DNA from: Plasmodium coatneyi
Lineage: Eukaryota; Apicomplexa; Aconoidasida; Haemosporida; Plasmodiidae
Direction: 5' to 3'
DNA length: 64,000 nucleotides
NCBI RefSeq assembly: GCF_001680005.1
Contig: NC_033567.1
Span: forward strand, 1,984,001 to 2,048,000
Both the position numbers and the translations under genes were made by a program. Each line of letters begins with the position of its first letter. Position 1 is the first letter of the stretch. Below, in pieces: positions 14,358-26,283 of this stretch. A model generated the notes under the pieces. The model searched no databases. It had not been told where the DNA came from and worked only from the letters and a program-made list of their open reading frames with translations.

Positions 14358-15085
14358 TCAAAGCGCAATAATGCAACATTTTGTCAACACCCCATAGGGT
14401 ATAGCATATGACTCCTACGATGGCAAGGACAGCATATGCTGACCTGTGCGTGTTCTCCTTATGGACAGGGGAAAATAACTTACGGGAACATGGCGCAGGC
14501 GCATTTCGGCCTTTTCATAAATGGCGGAAATTAAAAAAAAAAAATAAATAAAGTGCGTACAATTCAATTGTGTAGGGTAAGATCAACCGTTTTACCTCGC
14601 TTTTGTTGATCTTTTCCCGTTTCGCATCTTCGTAGGTGCAATGCGTGACGTATGCAACGTTATAGTGAAGATTCGCGCAATAATTCCCCGGCGTCTGTCC
14701 CACGTGACAAGAGTGCACGAGACCGTTGCTCGAACGGCAGACCTCCACTATATATGCATTTTCCATTGATACGCCACAAAAGGAGCACCGCAACTTTAGC
14801 TAAACGGGCAACTAATCATTAACCATTGGTGAGTTCTTTAATTAAAGAATTTCCTCTTCGTCTGTTTTGCCCTTTTCATTGTAGGAAGAAGGGCATATTC
14901 CCGCCTTGTTCATCGACACTTTCGATGAGGCATGCGTAGGGATTATCCCACCTACTGCGAGTGTGAACACATGCAGACTGTGACATCACCTCTATGGGAA
15001 GGACTGACCACAAAGTAAACTCCGAGTGGATATTACAATATCTCATTACATCCCTCCAGCAGGCGGTGACCCCTACACGTGACAT
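14358..15085 (-). CDS. Small Cys-containing spliced gene, unknown function
   Basis: Not recognised. Exons on the minus strand: 15085-14990 (start MSRVGVTACWRDVMRYC; an inner ATG at 15046 is possible), 14799-14596, 14510-14484 and 14414-14358. All three junctions are phase 0 with GT/AG signals (donors GTGATG, GTAAAA, GTAAGT). The central exon begins LKLRCSFCGVSMENAY, with a CxxC and further cysteines (VCRSS, SCHVG, NYCANL, THCTYEDAKREK). The protein ends ESYAIPYGVLTKCCIIAL, about 126 residues in total. The clustered cysteines could bind zinc or form disulphides. It faces EFL1 across a shared 560-base upstream region. The first exon is the weakest part: its donor is not strong, and the gene could instead start at an ATG in the central exon. 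Confidence 0.5.
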
Positions 15086-15648
15086 CACTTACATGCCCAC
15101 ACGCTCAAGTGCATATATTTCCCCAATTCTTAGCAATGTGATAAATGCGCACCACGGAATGGCACAAACAATGCTACCTGTTTTTTTCCCGTGCAAACTT
15201 ATTTTCTCACCCCTAGCAATTTCAATACATATATTATGAGCGCGTTTATAGAGTCAACTTCCCATTTTGTTTTCCGCCACTCATTGAACACGTGAACTTT
15301 TCTGAGTTTTTTTTTTTTTTTTTAAGTCATGACATTAGTCTATGCAACGATCGTATTTGCTCATTAGCAGTTTGTCATTTGCAGTTTGTTACTTCAAATT
15401 CGTTAAACCTCTTTTTTTTTTTAGTGTTCATGCAACTTTAGCCAAACGCAAAAGCTTCTGCCTTTGGTTTGCCAGGTGGTACATTTTTTTTTTTTACAGT
15501 ATTCGTTTTTGCGCTGCCTCTTCCTCACAACCCTAGCTTTTGCTCATTTTTGCTTCCACCATCCGACTGTTGTGCGTTGCCGTAACGTTCTGTGTGGCCC
15601 ATTTGTGCCTCCCCGTTTGAGCCCCTCCACGCTGATCACGGCGCCAGC
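15086..15648. other. Shared upstream region between divergent genes
   Basis: It lies between the minus-strand small gene and EFL1, with poly-T tracts at about 15308-15323 and 15412-15422, as is usual for Plasmodium promoters and leaders. No defined regulatory motif could be assigned. Confidence 0.4.
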
Positions 15649-18600
15649 ATGGATTTAGTAAAATACCTTAACAACAATGAGAGGGTTCGCAACATTTGCA
15701 TCCTGGCCCATGTAGATCATGGGAAAACCACCCTGGTGGACAATCTAATTAGCTCCAACAAAATTATAAGTGACAAGAATATTGGGAAGGTGAAGTACCT
15801 AGATAACCGTGAGGACGAACAGAAGCGGCAGATCACCATGAAAAGCTCCAGCATCCTTCTTAAGCACACTTACAACAAGGCCTACTTGGACGAGTTGTTC
15901 CGCGATCGGGCAAGCGAACAAAAACCGCCAGCCGATAAAGATATGCACATCACCGGAAAGCAGATTACCCCCCCGGATGGAGAACAAGTCAAACCCACTG
16001 CCAGTCCAAATGGCCACACCAGTAACACTCGTAGCGTCATCAAGAGGAGAGAGGAGACAGACGCACCAGCGCAATCGCAGACGGAGGCTGACGCCGAAAC
16101 GGCGGAAGATAGAAACGTACACCTCATTAACATCATAGACACCCCCGGACACGTGGACTTCTCCTCCGAAGTGTCAACGTGCATTCGAATCTGTGACGGA
16201 GCACTCATCCTAGTAGACTGCATAGAAGGAATGTGCAGCCAAACGAAAATTGTGCTCAGACAAACGTGGAAAGAAATGATAAAAAGCATTCTTGTGATTA
16301 ACAAAATAGATAAGCTAATAACGAACCAAAATATGGACAGCATAAGTGCGTATGAACATATAAACAATATAATCGAGCAGGTGAATGCCTACATTTATCA
16401 ATTATACGTGGAAGAAAATATGAACAACGAGAGTGTTGAAGCGTCCGAATTGGAAAGGTATACCTACTCACCATTAAAAGGGAATGTCCTGCTTTGCAGC
16501 AGCACACACTGCTGGTGCATTGATATGAATATCTTCTCCACCCTGTTTTGCAAAAAAATGAATATAAATGTGAACAATTCGGAAAAAATAAAAAAATACA
16601 TGTGGAACCAATATTACTTCAACACCAAGGAGAAAAAAATTCTTAAAATGACAAACGATGCAAGTACATATCAAAGTAACAGCACTGGTGGAAAAAAAAA
16701 AAAAAAAAATTTATTCTCCCTAGTGGTGCTAGATTTTTTATGGAAAATTTACGACATTACAATGATAAATAGGGATGACGAACAGATAAAAAAATTATGT
16801 CTCGAGTTAAACATTTCAAATTATTTTTTAAAAAAAAATCAACAAAATAACGTCGAAAATAATATCTTCATTTTGGTATATATCATGTCGCATTTTTTGA
16901 ATTTATCAAGATCAATTTTTAACTCCTGTATTGAAATTTTCCCTTCGCCCAAAAATATTGACACAAATAGACTCTACAAAATTTATCCATCTTTGTATAA
17001 TGAAGACATTTATCGGAACATAACTGAATGCTCCTCCTCCACGGACTTTACCATCATTTATATTTCCAAATATATTTGTGCCAATGTGCAGAATAATACT
17101 CTTATAGGCTTCCGCGGTTTTTATGACAAAAATACCTTCCTATCCATATGCCGCATTTATTCTGGCATTTTGTATGAAAATATGTTCCTCTACATTTGCG
17201 GCAGGCGCATCAAAACCGTCGTCAAGAAGATTTACATTTGCATGGGTGGGGATCTACTACCTATTGGGCAGGCCTACGCGGGTAACATAGTGGCCGTCTA
17301 CTTGGCCATAGTAAATGTGGACGGCACCCAAATGGGGAACAAGGATTGTAGAGGCCGTAGTGGCTATTGTGGGCACCATCCCAGGGAGGACGCCAAAAGG
17401 GAGGATGATGGAACTTCCCCCAGGGGATGTGACAACCCCCCCGTTGAAACAGAAAATATTATGAACAAGTCGGGAAACTGCCCCCAAGAGAACGAAACTG
17501 CATCGGAAAACGAATCGCACACCGACCATGGAACCCCGAGTAGTATGCCCCTAAACATAGACTACCACGGTGGGGGCAAAAACGACCTGCAGTACCTCTC
17601 CAACACGCTCATGAATTTGATAAAAAATAAACGGAGCAAAAAGCAACACAACATATTTATAATGAACAGTGATGGAGTTTTTCTAAACAAAAATATTACC
17701 CTGTCTAGTGATCCAAATGCCGACTCGTTTATCTTGCCCTTCACGGATACCTGCTCAACAATCCTGCACACCATAATCGAACCGAAGAACATTCAAGACA
17801 TGAATAAATTCCTATACGGATTAATCCTACTCTACACCTGTGACACATCCATCGATATCGATTTTAACGAAAGGGGCGAATACATTTTAAAGTTCTGTGG
17901 GGAAATACACATGCAGAAGTGCCTCTCCGATTTTGTAAACATTTACAGCAACATTGAAATAAAAACCTCCGACACGAATATATCCATTAGGGAAGGAATA
18001 CAGGAAAATGTCGTAAAGGTGAAGAGGAAGAAAAATAAAGTACAAGAAAGTATGAAGGATTTGCACACACATTATGTGAAAATTTGCATGGACAATCAGG
18101 TCAAATGCGCTACAGGTGGGGAAAGTCCAAAAGAGACCAACAATAAAGGCATGGCCGATAGTGACAGTGGTATCGTAAACGGGGTGGAAAAGAGTCAACT
18201 TCATAATGCAGCAGATGATGACTGCGAAAGAAGCAACTGTAACAATCCACGTGGTTGCAGAACCGAACGAGGAGAGAACCATCCGACGAGCATTTTTAGA
18301 CACATCCAGCTGGACAAAGAAAACCACTTCCTAAACATCCTTTTCAATTACAGTCACAACACAATTTGCCAAAAGTTAAGTAATAACTCCTTTTACGTTT
18401 TTTTAAGTGCTCTAAATATGCCCCCAAATCTGCTCAACTTTTTTGATAAGCATTATTCTAATATACAAGCCGTGTTAGAAAACAGGTCCATATCTCCTTC
18501 CTTTTTAAATTATGGTAAAACTGATTCGTCTACCACAAATGAACAAGTCATGTATAAGCAGTGTTTGGTAAACCTGGAGAGGTGCATCAACGATTTGTGC

Positions 18601-20124
18601 TTTTCCGATAAAGTTGACTGCGAAGAGGCGGTGGAGGAGAAGTCCTCCTCCCCAGCGGGAGTCGACGTAGACGACACAGGAAAAAGTTACCTTACCGGCC
18701 CTAGCGGTGACAACGCTGTAAATGCTCTTGACAATGTGGACCATGTGAGTGAGGGACCCGCACCTGGCCCCCCCTCCAGCGGAGAGAAAGCCAACCAACT
18801 ACGCAGAAACAAGAACTACCAACTGGAACTATGGGACGTGTGCGTGCAAAACGGAAGCGTCACCCTGCTGTATATCAAAAAATATTTTAGTAAAAAGAAA
18901 AATGATGAATACATGCTCGACAATATCATAACGAATGAAAAGTACAAAAAAATAATTAACCAGCGGTCCTTTGTAGACACTTACCTTTCAGACACCAATA
19001 GTGACATAAATATCTACTTGAACAATTTATGCCTCGGCTTTAAAATGGCTTCAAAATACGGCCCCATCGCCCAGGAGCCTATCAGGTAAAAAAGAAAAAC
19101 CCTACTTGGTAGAACGAAGTTGGTGTGTATGTTAAACGACGCATACCCCTTTGTGAAATATATTGTATCCTTTTAATATAACAAGATTGTAATTTGGCAT
19201 ATCTGTACTACATTGATACTGTTTTTGTGTTCATATGGAGGTCACACTGCAGCCGCGTCGCAGTGGACGGTTATGGCACTACCCACACACACAAATACAT
19301 ACATGCACACTACGAGTATACTCCATCCGTACTTGTTTACACCACTTGGATATTTTTCTGTCACCCCCTGCAGAGGAGCCCTGTTCATCATCGAGGGCCT
19401 AATAATCGACGAGGTAGAAAATGGAGACCCATTCGAAGACGTAAACTCAAAGGAGGAAAATACCGAATGGAAAATCAACGCAGGGAACATCATTGCACTA
19501 ATGAAGGAAGCTTGTTTAAATGCCGTCCTGCAAAATAAGTTACGCATATTCGAACCCATGTTAAGGTTAAATTTGACCTGTGAGAGCAACGTCTTAGGAA
19601 AGGTCTACAACGTGCTCCTCAAAAGAAGGTGCTCAATTTTATCAGAGGAAATAAAAGATGGCTACTTCCTATACTGTATAGATGCCTACCTGCCTCTGTT
19701 TAATTCGTTTAAGTTGGCAGAAGAGCTAAGGTCCAAATGTTCTGGAAATGTCATTTACGATATTCAGTTCAGCCACTGGAATAAGTTGAACGAGGATATC
19801 TTCCTGTCCAATGATAGCTCCACTGTCGTCTACGACGAGGACTTCGACGTTAAGCTGATGGATAACACTGCCACGGAGATTGTAAACTTCATTCGGAGGG
19901 CGAAGGTAACTATGTGCGCTGGCTCATAGCAGGGGATACTTTCTTCCTCAAAAGGAAAAAAACTACTGTGGTACAGGCGGAGGCTGCCACTATCACTGCT
20001 TCCGTCACCGCGCCTGAATGTTTACACCACCTTCGACATGCAAATTTTCCCACCCCCTCAGGGCCTAGAAACGAACGAGAAGATAATACAAAAGCCAGAG
20101 AAGCAGTGCACCCTCAAAAAGTAA
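15649..20124 (+). CDS. EFL1: EFL1/Ria1-like ribosome-biogenesis GTPase
   Basis: An EF2-like translational GTPase of the EFL1 (Ria1) type. In other eukaryotes it acts with SBDS to release eIF6 from the late 60S sub-unit in the cytoplasm. The start at 15649 gives MDLVKYLNNNERVRNICIL, the classical EFL1/EF2 opening. An ATG-initiated in-frame extension from 15592 is less likely. Motifs: G1 AHVDHGKTTL (20-29), RQITMKSSSI (G2), DTPGHVDF from about 164 (G3), NKIDKL near 218 (G4). Parasite-specific insertions separate the EF2-like domains. Exons: 15649-19085, 19374-19905, 20062-20124; introns of 288 and 156 nt keep phase. The splice rebuilds the conserved 'GPIAQEPIRGALFIIEG' of domain IV/V, and the tail ends TNEKIIQKPEKQCTLKK, like EFL1 C-termini. 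About 1343 residues. EF2 itself is less likely because of the C-terminus and insertions. Confidence 0.9.
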
Positions 20125-20726
20125 CACCCCCCGTAGCCATTTGGAACATCCTACCATTCTTCACTCGACCAGTCCACCCCAACTATGTCCTCTTTGCCAT
20201 TTTGATGTGATCCATTCAAATGGAAAAATTCTTTACCCTTTCACAAAAACTACTAATTTGTGCCTTTTCAGTATCCGTATTGGGAAGTGCTATGCTCTTA
20301 CCGGGATCAACGCGTGTTGACACATTAGCACGTAGCCGTCGGTGGGTATGTGCACCACTACACACACAAATATACACGTTCTTCATTTTGCCTTCTTTTT
20401 TTTTTGTGGTAAACCTTTTAAGATTCCCCAAACCCTGTTTGATTAACCCCATATGTGCCTCCTTATCACGCTTTTGAAATTAACACAAACTGGTCGATGT
20501 GCCCCGTCTGTGGTTTCGATTGAAGTTTACTTCGCGGAGGGTGTACAAAAAAAAGTTGCAAAATTTAGCAAAAGAAAATAAGTTTTACACACACACAAAA
20601 TGATAGGCACATTATGGGCTACCACCTCGTTACACGTGTGGTCACCTTGTAACAAAAAAAAAAAAAAAAAAAATTAAAAAGATGGTACAACGGCCTTAAA
20701 AACGTTGTATAGACACAATAAAGGGA
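20125..20726. other. Convergent gap, nothing seen
   Basis: This stretch separates the 3' ends of EFL1 and the CIR_N gene. It has a poly-A run around 20655-20673 and short ORFs on both strands without recognisable content; probably the two 3' UTRs. Confidence 0.5.
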
Positions 20727-21565
20727 TCAGAGAAATTTGTTCAAAACGGCCGTTATGCTGTTATCAACACGGTTATTCTTTTTCTTGTTTTTATTTTTCT
20801 TCTTATTTTTTGCCTTACTTAGGTCCTTTTTAACGGCCCTATCGCATGCATCATTCGGTGTAACATCATCGGGTACATGGTTCGTGCACACCGCGTTCTT
20901 GTCGATGCTTTTGCAGCACCTGTAGCCCCACTTTTTTCTCTCCGTGTCGTAATAGGAGCCATAAACGGATTTGTGATTTTTTACAAAAACGTCTTCACTA
21001 TATTTTGACTTGACAAATAATTTGTTACAGGTTTTCTCCTTTTCATCATTTCCATTTTGGACATTTAACCCCGGATGGACTACACTCACTCCGTTGGCCT
21101 TTCTCTTTGAGCTTCCTCTTTTACCTTCTCCGTTAATATTGTACAAATGACTATGTGGGTCATTTTTACATCCTTCTTCCTGCTCATTTTTTTTAAGCTG
21201 TTGTTTTAAGACGTACAGCTTGTATTGTTCTTCCTTTTTTTTTAAATATTTTTCTTCTTCTTCCTTTCGTTTTCTTTCCTTTTCTTCAGCTAGCCATACT
21301 CTTTCGAGATTTTTTATGTTACCTGTGGGGTGGGGGAATGGATCATTAGTGGGGAAAATTCCTTGAAGAGGGGGACATACTGGAGAAGGAGTCTTCCTCC
21401 TGTGGGGGGGCGTCAATTGGGACACCCACAAGAATTAAGCATATTTTACGCTAATGCGGTGCGTACATGAGCGTGTTTAAGGAGGGCCTCCAAAATCTTA
21501 CCTGGGTGGAAATGCTTGTGGTTTATGAAGGAAGCACTCTTATTGCCAATTTTGTTTATCCACAT
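20727..21565 (-). CDS. CIR_N-domain protein with SLU7-like motif (splicing-related)
   Basis: Two exons: 21565-21502 and 21322-20727, phase-1 intron of 179 nt. The join creates 'KHFHPGNIKNLERVWLAEEK', a clear CIR_N signature as in CWC25 and CIR, followed by a charged coiled coil (ERKRKEEEEKYLKKKEEQYK). Near the C-terminus is 'YSEDVFVKNHKSVYGSYYD' then 'KWGYRCCKSIDKNAVC', which from memory resembles a segment of the step-II splicing factor SLU7; a SLU7 zinc knuckle is not seen. The end is Lys/Asn rich. 219 residues. The first exon is short, so an ORF-based start upstream in intron sequence would be wrong. A nuclear role in pre-mRNA splicing is inferred. It is not plain CWC25, which lacks the second motif as far as I recall. 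Confidence 0.75.
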
Positions 21566-21832
21566 TTTTTTTTTTGCAGAGCTGGAGGGGGCATCATGAC
21601 ATATGTTATATCTATGCAGTATGTCTGCACGATTGTTCTCGTTTCGTGTCTCTCTTCCTTTCGCGCTTCCCCTTTTTTTACTACTTCTTCCCCCACGTCG
21701 CTTTCCTTCTCCGCTTTCCCTACAAACGGGCTGACTTACTTCGCATTTCGCTTCTTCGAACTTTTGCGCTCACCTGTTTTCGGCAAAACTTCCCGCGGAA
21801 ATTTTTTATCGCGCAGGGGTTTAATTTATGAA

Positions 21833-22212
21833 ATGGAAAAATTGGCCCTTCAGAAGGAAGCGACAAGGGGGGCTGGGCGTATGGTAACGGAAAATTGCGA
21901 ACAAGTAAAAAAAAAAAAATAAATAAAATAATAATATGCATATACATATTATTATGCGTACGTCCATGCCATGATCAACCGGCGCGGCAATCGCGTCATG
22001 AGGAGGAAATTTTTTTAAATTTGCGATCGCCCGCGCAGGGAAGCAACAGCTGTCGAAGGCCACTTAACTCGGGGACCATGACGCGTAACCCCATTATGCA
22101 CAATTTCGCGTGTGAGTTGTTACTATCTTCACGTGATTAAATTTTTGTCTGTTGCAGGTGTGAAGTAAACAAAACACAGTTTTGGAATGGCCGTTCGATA
22201 AGCCCTTCTTAA
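21833..22212 (+). CDS. Possible mini-gene, three exons, unknown
   Basis: Exons 21833-21904 (MEKLALQKEATRGAGRMVTE...), 22039-22109 and 22158-22212 join in phase (0, then 2) into 65 codons ending QFWNGRSISPS. Sites: donor GTAAAA at 21905, acceptor CGCGCAG at 22038, donor GTGTGA at 22110, acceptor GTTGCAG at 22157. The second intron is only 48 nt. No domain recognised. It lies just upstream of the divergently transcribed CIR_N gene, so it could be a leader or non-coding transcript instead. Two phase-matching junctions are weak proof. Confidence 0.3.
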
Positions 22213-23300
22213 CTTCCTCCCAAGGAGTTGATCATCCTGATAACGCATTAATTATTTACATGTCTGTACATGCTCCTATAGTGCCCTCCATTTGAGAAAA
22301 AAACACAGGGAGGAAAAACAATTCTGCAAAAATAAAAATTAAATGTAATGACGTAATCTCCTGAACTGCAGCAAGTTATGTCCAACGAAATGATCATTTG
22401 TGAAGGGTTAACATCGCTCATTGTGCATGGAAAAATGTAAAAAGAAAAAAAAAAAAGCGGTTTTTTAAAAAGGCAAAAAGGGACGTATATATATATATAC
22501 ATATTTGTTTATATGGCCCACATAGGGAAGCTCCTCCTGCGGAAAATAATGCCACTCTACATTCATTTAGTTGGGAAGACACCTCTGCTAATTCTCCAGA
22601 GTACACAACACTGTAAGCGAATCACTATGTTCATGAACCTGGTTGCGTTTACATGACCACACACACTTGAGATTAACGCAACATGAGATTATAAAAAATG
22701 CCAACTCTTCCATTCTCACCATCTGATTCGCACCTTTTTTTTTGGGAAACCATTAAATGCTCGTTTCGGTGACCCTGTTAGTAATAAAGTTCACCTCCAG
22801 ACCACCTCAACCACTGTTGTAGAAGAGGCAACAAAATATCATATCTTGTCATAAAGAAAAAAATGATTAAAAAGGATAAAATTGGGCAGCATAAAATATG
22901 TCCAAATGTGGAAATAAAAATGAGAGACCCTTAAAGTGGTAAGCAGGAAGGTGGTGGCAGAAGTGAGTGAGCAAAAAACCTACCAGTACATTCTCGGGAA
23001 TGATTTCAAATGCACAATTCGCACCTCAAATTGATCACTATTCAGACTGGGCACATGTACAAGCACAGTCCCCCCTATGAACGCAAAACAGAGGGAGAAA
23101 TGCTCTCCCGTGAAATTTAAAAGTATGTGACTTTTGACTAACTAATAGGTGTGCCTTTAAAAGCCATAGCGCATCATAGTACGTAGGCACCCTCTACAAA
23201 CATGCGAAATACTTTAAACGAAAGGTTGCGAATATCATTGGGTTACCCTCTACACATTTGCCCTCGTTAACTTTCTGTCGTTTCGGAACCGGACTAAAGG

Positions 23301-23334
<34 letters not shown>

Positions 23335-23440
23335 AAAATGTCAAGTTCATACGTAGACATCCCCACAGGTGCACCTTAAAACAGGCAGAGCAATGCAACA
23401 TGAACATATCTGAGGTAGACAAACAAATGGTCAAACATGT
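22213..23440. other. Intergenic, long poly-A
   Basis: There is no protein-like frame. A long uninterrupted A run, about 33 bases, lies near 23300-23332, and shorter A and T runs flank it. It probably holds the 3' UTR of the small GTPase gene. Confidence 0.5.
23300..23332. repeat. Poly-A tract (~33 bp)
   Basis: It is one of the longest homopolymers in the window, flanked by GG on each side. Similar 18-30 bp A/T tracts recur between most genes (for example 2369-2393, 14168-14194, 41588-41612, 47484-47512, 54211-54231). The exact lengths are the least reliable part of any assembly here. Confidence 0.8.
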
Positions 23441-25287
23441 TCACATCATATAAGCATAAAAATGGCGTTTATATAACACCATTAAGCGTAATAAAAAAAG
23501 CCAATTTGGAGTATCATTGTATTTATGTGCTAGAGCTATTATGTCCACTTTTTTTTTTTGCAATACCTCCTCTATGTCGTATTTCCACAAGTTAGTGTTA
23601 TTGTAGACCATGTGAATCGTGTGAGTGAACAGCTGAAAAATGTAAAAAGAAAGTTATGGCCATCCATTTGATAATGCCCACGGTTAAATGGCTGTTTAAC
23701 AGTTTGGTCACTGTGTCTATTCAAGAAGTTTCCCCCCTGCGCAGTTTGGAAGGGGATAAATGTGCTAAAGTGTGTATGTACATAAAAACACGCGCGGAGT
23801 GCTATTTCCACCTTTTTGACGTTCCTTCCCGTTATTGCCGATGTTAGCCACAGCTGAACCATATTCTCGTTACTGTGTAAGACGGGGAAGAGGGTGAGAG
23901 TTGTATGCAGCTGATAATAAAAACGGAAACACAAGCCTGTGTGTACGTACAGACGTACACCCCATGAGTTGCCCCTCTGAAAAGCCTAGAAAAAGAGACA
24001 CGTAAGTATCAAACAAAGGAATAGCGCGCTTAAACTTAACGAGCAAAAAATATAATCCTTACGCGAAGTTTTCTGCCTGCCTAACTAACTCACAATCTTC
24101 CGTGACCAAATCTGACATAAGGCAAAAAGTGAAAACAAATATGAACAGACGCGTATGTGCCTCTATGGAGGGGCCTGTACATACAGCTACCCCCTTTACA
24201 TACGCATCAATTTCGTTATAATAAAAAAAAAAAAAAAAAAAAGGTTACCATATTTATTGCCGACAAGGGATATAAACGGTTTAAGGGTCTAAAAGGGGGC
24301 ACATTGAATGGAGGAAATATGGAAGTGTAGAAACACGCGTAGTCACAGCAACCACTGCAGCACGCTCGCCGAAAACAAGAGCACACATTTTTTCCGAATC
24401 GTCTTGTGATTACATAATACAGGTCATATGTATTGGACATGTTCGCGTAAATCATCTTCACGTATTCGAGGGTGGACGCGTTCGTGAGGTCGAAGACTAG
24501 AAAGTAGGCCATCCTTCCTGAGAAAAACGCACACAGGTGTGGAGTCATATATGTGTACTGGCAAACAGCATGCACATGGACTCATTTGCACTTTTTTTTT
24601 TGGCCCTCCTTTTACCGTAGCTGATTGGGTTGTATTGGTCTCCCCCTTGAAAAGGAATGATCGGTTTGTCAAATAAACTGAACACGGGATTTCGCATACT
24701 TCTACTATCCGTCGTAACTGTCAAAAAATTGGTGGACACAATTTCATGTAACGAATGAACGAAAAAAACATTTTGCTCAATTTCGCGCTAACACCTTAGT
24801 GAGCAGGAACATGTATCTTCATTTGCGCAAATTCACCTCACTCATTCATACATTTTAGTTCACAATTATTTGTGCAAAAAATAAATAATAAATAAAATAA
24901 TAATTCAGTACTTTCCTTCCTTAGCATGTTCATAAAGACATTCACATCCACATTAACAGACGTATCTTCAATTTCAACGCAGAAGCTTCTATTTTTCTCC
25001 TTGTGTACTTTGTAGTATACGCTTCGAAATGGAGAAGAGTTAATATGACATAGTGACACCACGTCGTGTGCCCTCATGTGTGCAAATGTTTTGCGCCAAA
25101 ATTATGTATGAACATATTTGCAATCACTGGTACGGGGGTGTACCATAACGAAAACATGGCCTGCTCATTACGTTGGTAAATCCGTGTGGACATAGTTGCT
25201 ATAAATGTCATTGTTCATAATGGAATTGATTAGAGCTGTTTTCCCGGTGTTCAAATAACCCAAAACTGTCAGCTGCAGCAAAATCAT
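23441..25287 (-). CDS. Divergent Ras/Rab-like small GTPase, many exons
   Basis: Start MILLQLTVLGYLNTGKTAL at 25287; GYLNTGKT is the P-loop. Exons, all phase-matched: 25287-25172, 25021-24912 (VYYKVHKEKNRSFCVEIEDT, the switch-I/beta-3 area), 24717-24616 (IPFQGGDQYNPISY), 24517 to about 24414 (GRMAYFLVFDLTNASTLEYV, a typical Rab/Ras beta-4 strand). Then 24111-24063 (DLVTEDCELVRQAENFA, following the G4 position), 23872-23812 (MVQLWLTSAITGRNVKK, the G5 SA motif) and 23632-23441, a C-terminal extension; this may be spliced further at GTATTG. The canonical DTAGQ of G3 is missing, the equivalent being EIEDT. Between 24414 and 24111 I could not find a GT-AG solution that keeps phase and supplies the G4 strand (frame-shifted 'KKCVLLFSAS' is visible near 24385). 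GTPase fold is fairly sure; subfamily unknown. Confidence 0.65.
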
Positions 25288-26283
25288 TTTTTATTTCTGC
25301 GTTTGGAAGACACACACGCTTGGGAAAATCAATTGTGTGTTACCACATATAAACGTTTTGCTTCAAAATGGGGAATTCCGAACGATATTTTGACGCGTTG
25401 ACCACTTCGTTCACCCATTCGATGAGCCGTTCCTTCTCCCTTCCCCTTTTATGCGTACTGAACAGTTGCTAGTAAATGTTGCCAGACTCGTGACCGCCAT
25501 GCCAATTAGCCGTTTCACGAAAGAATGTCCAGGAAAGAATATGACCAAATTGACAACACATTTGGACGCACTTAAAAATAGCGCAAAGATAGTCCTGCCT
25601 TATAGCTAAAAAGTTACAACGATAATGAAAAATATGAATTGTATTTTTTTTTTTTTTTTTTTTTCACTCCACATTTGGCAGCACTATTTTCCGCTACACC
25701 GCAAAGTAGCCCCTTAACGCGCATTTTGTGTCCTTTTTTTTTTTTTTTTTGGTGTGCATGCGTGGTGTAAAAAACTACAAATGGACAAGTTTCTCTCTGT
25801 ATGCGAAAAACAAAATTAAAGTGAAAAACTTGAAAAACTTTCACTAGTTACACTAATTCCACACCAACAGAATAAGCAATTCGTGCAATTGCACATGGTG
25901 GCGAAAAAAATCCGCCACGTGCAGGGTTAGCGGTGGGAGTAGACCTCTACGCACGCCATAAGAACGATAAACTGCGTAACAGCCACACAACGTTACTACT
26001 GCACAGCATAATCCCGTGTCCACTCGGGAGCAACTCCCCTTGAGAAGTGCCACAGATGAACATTCTGAAAATTTTAAAAATTTAATTGCCAAAAACTTGA
26101 ACGTTTTAAAGTTCATTTTTGAAAAAAAAATGCTTTACGGAGGAAATGCAAAAAGAAGCGCGGGACATTTTTTTCGTCAACCCTCCTTGAAATTACCCCC
26201 ACGCGGGCATTTCCCCAAAAGACATTTTCAAGAAGGGCAAGGAAGGACAAAGTATAGCAAATTCCACAGCAACGTTAGGCAAA
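25288..26283. other. Shared upstream region of two divergent genes
   Basis: It lies between the small GTPase and the coiled-coil gene, with poly-T at about 25645-25665 and 25735-25750. A 110-codon ORF at 26016-26348 runs through the first exon of the coiled-coil gene in another frame and is probably leader sequence. Confidence 0.45.

Noticed and set aside
21467..21922. 151-codon plus-strand ORF
   Set aside because: It is antisense to the first exon of the CIR_N gene; only its 3' end is kept, as a weak mini-gene exon.
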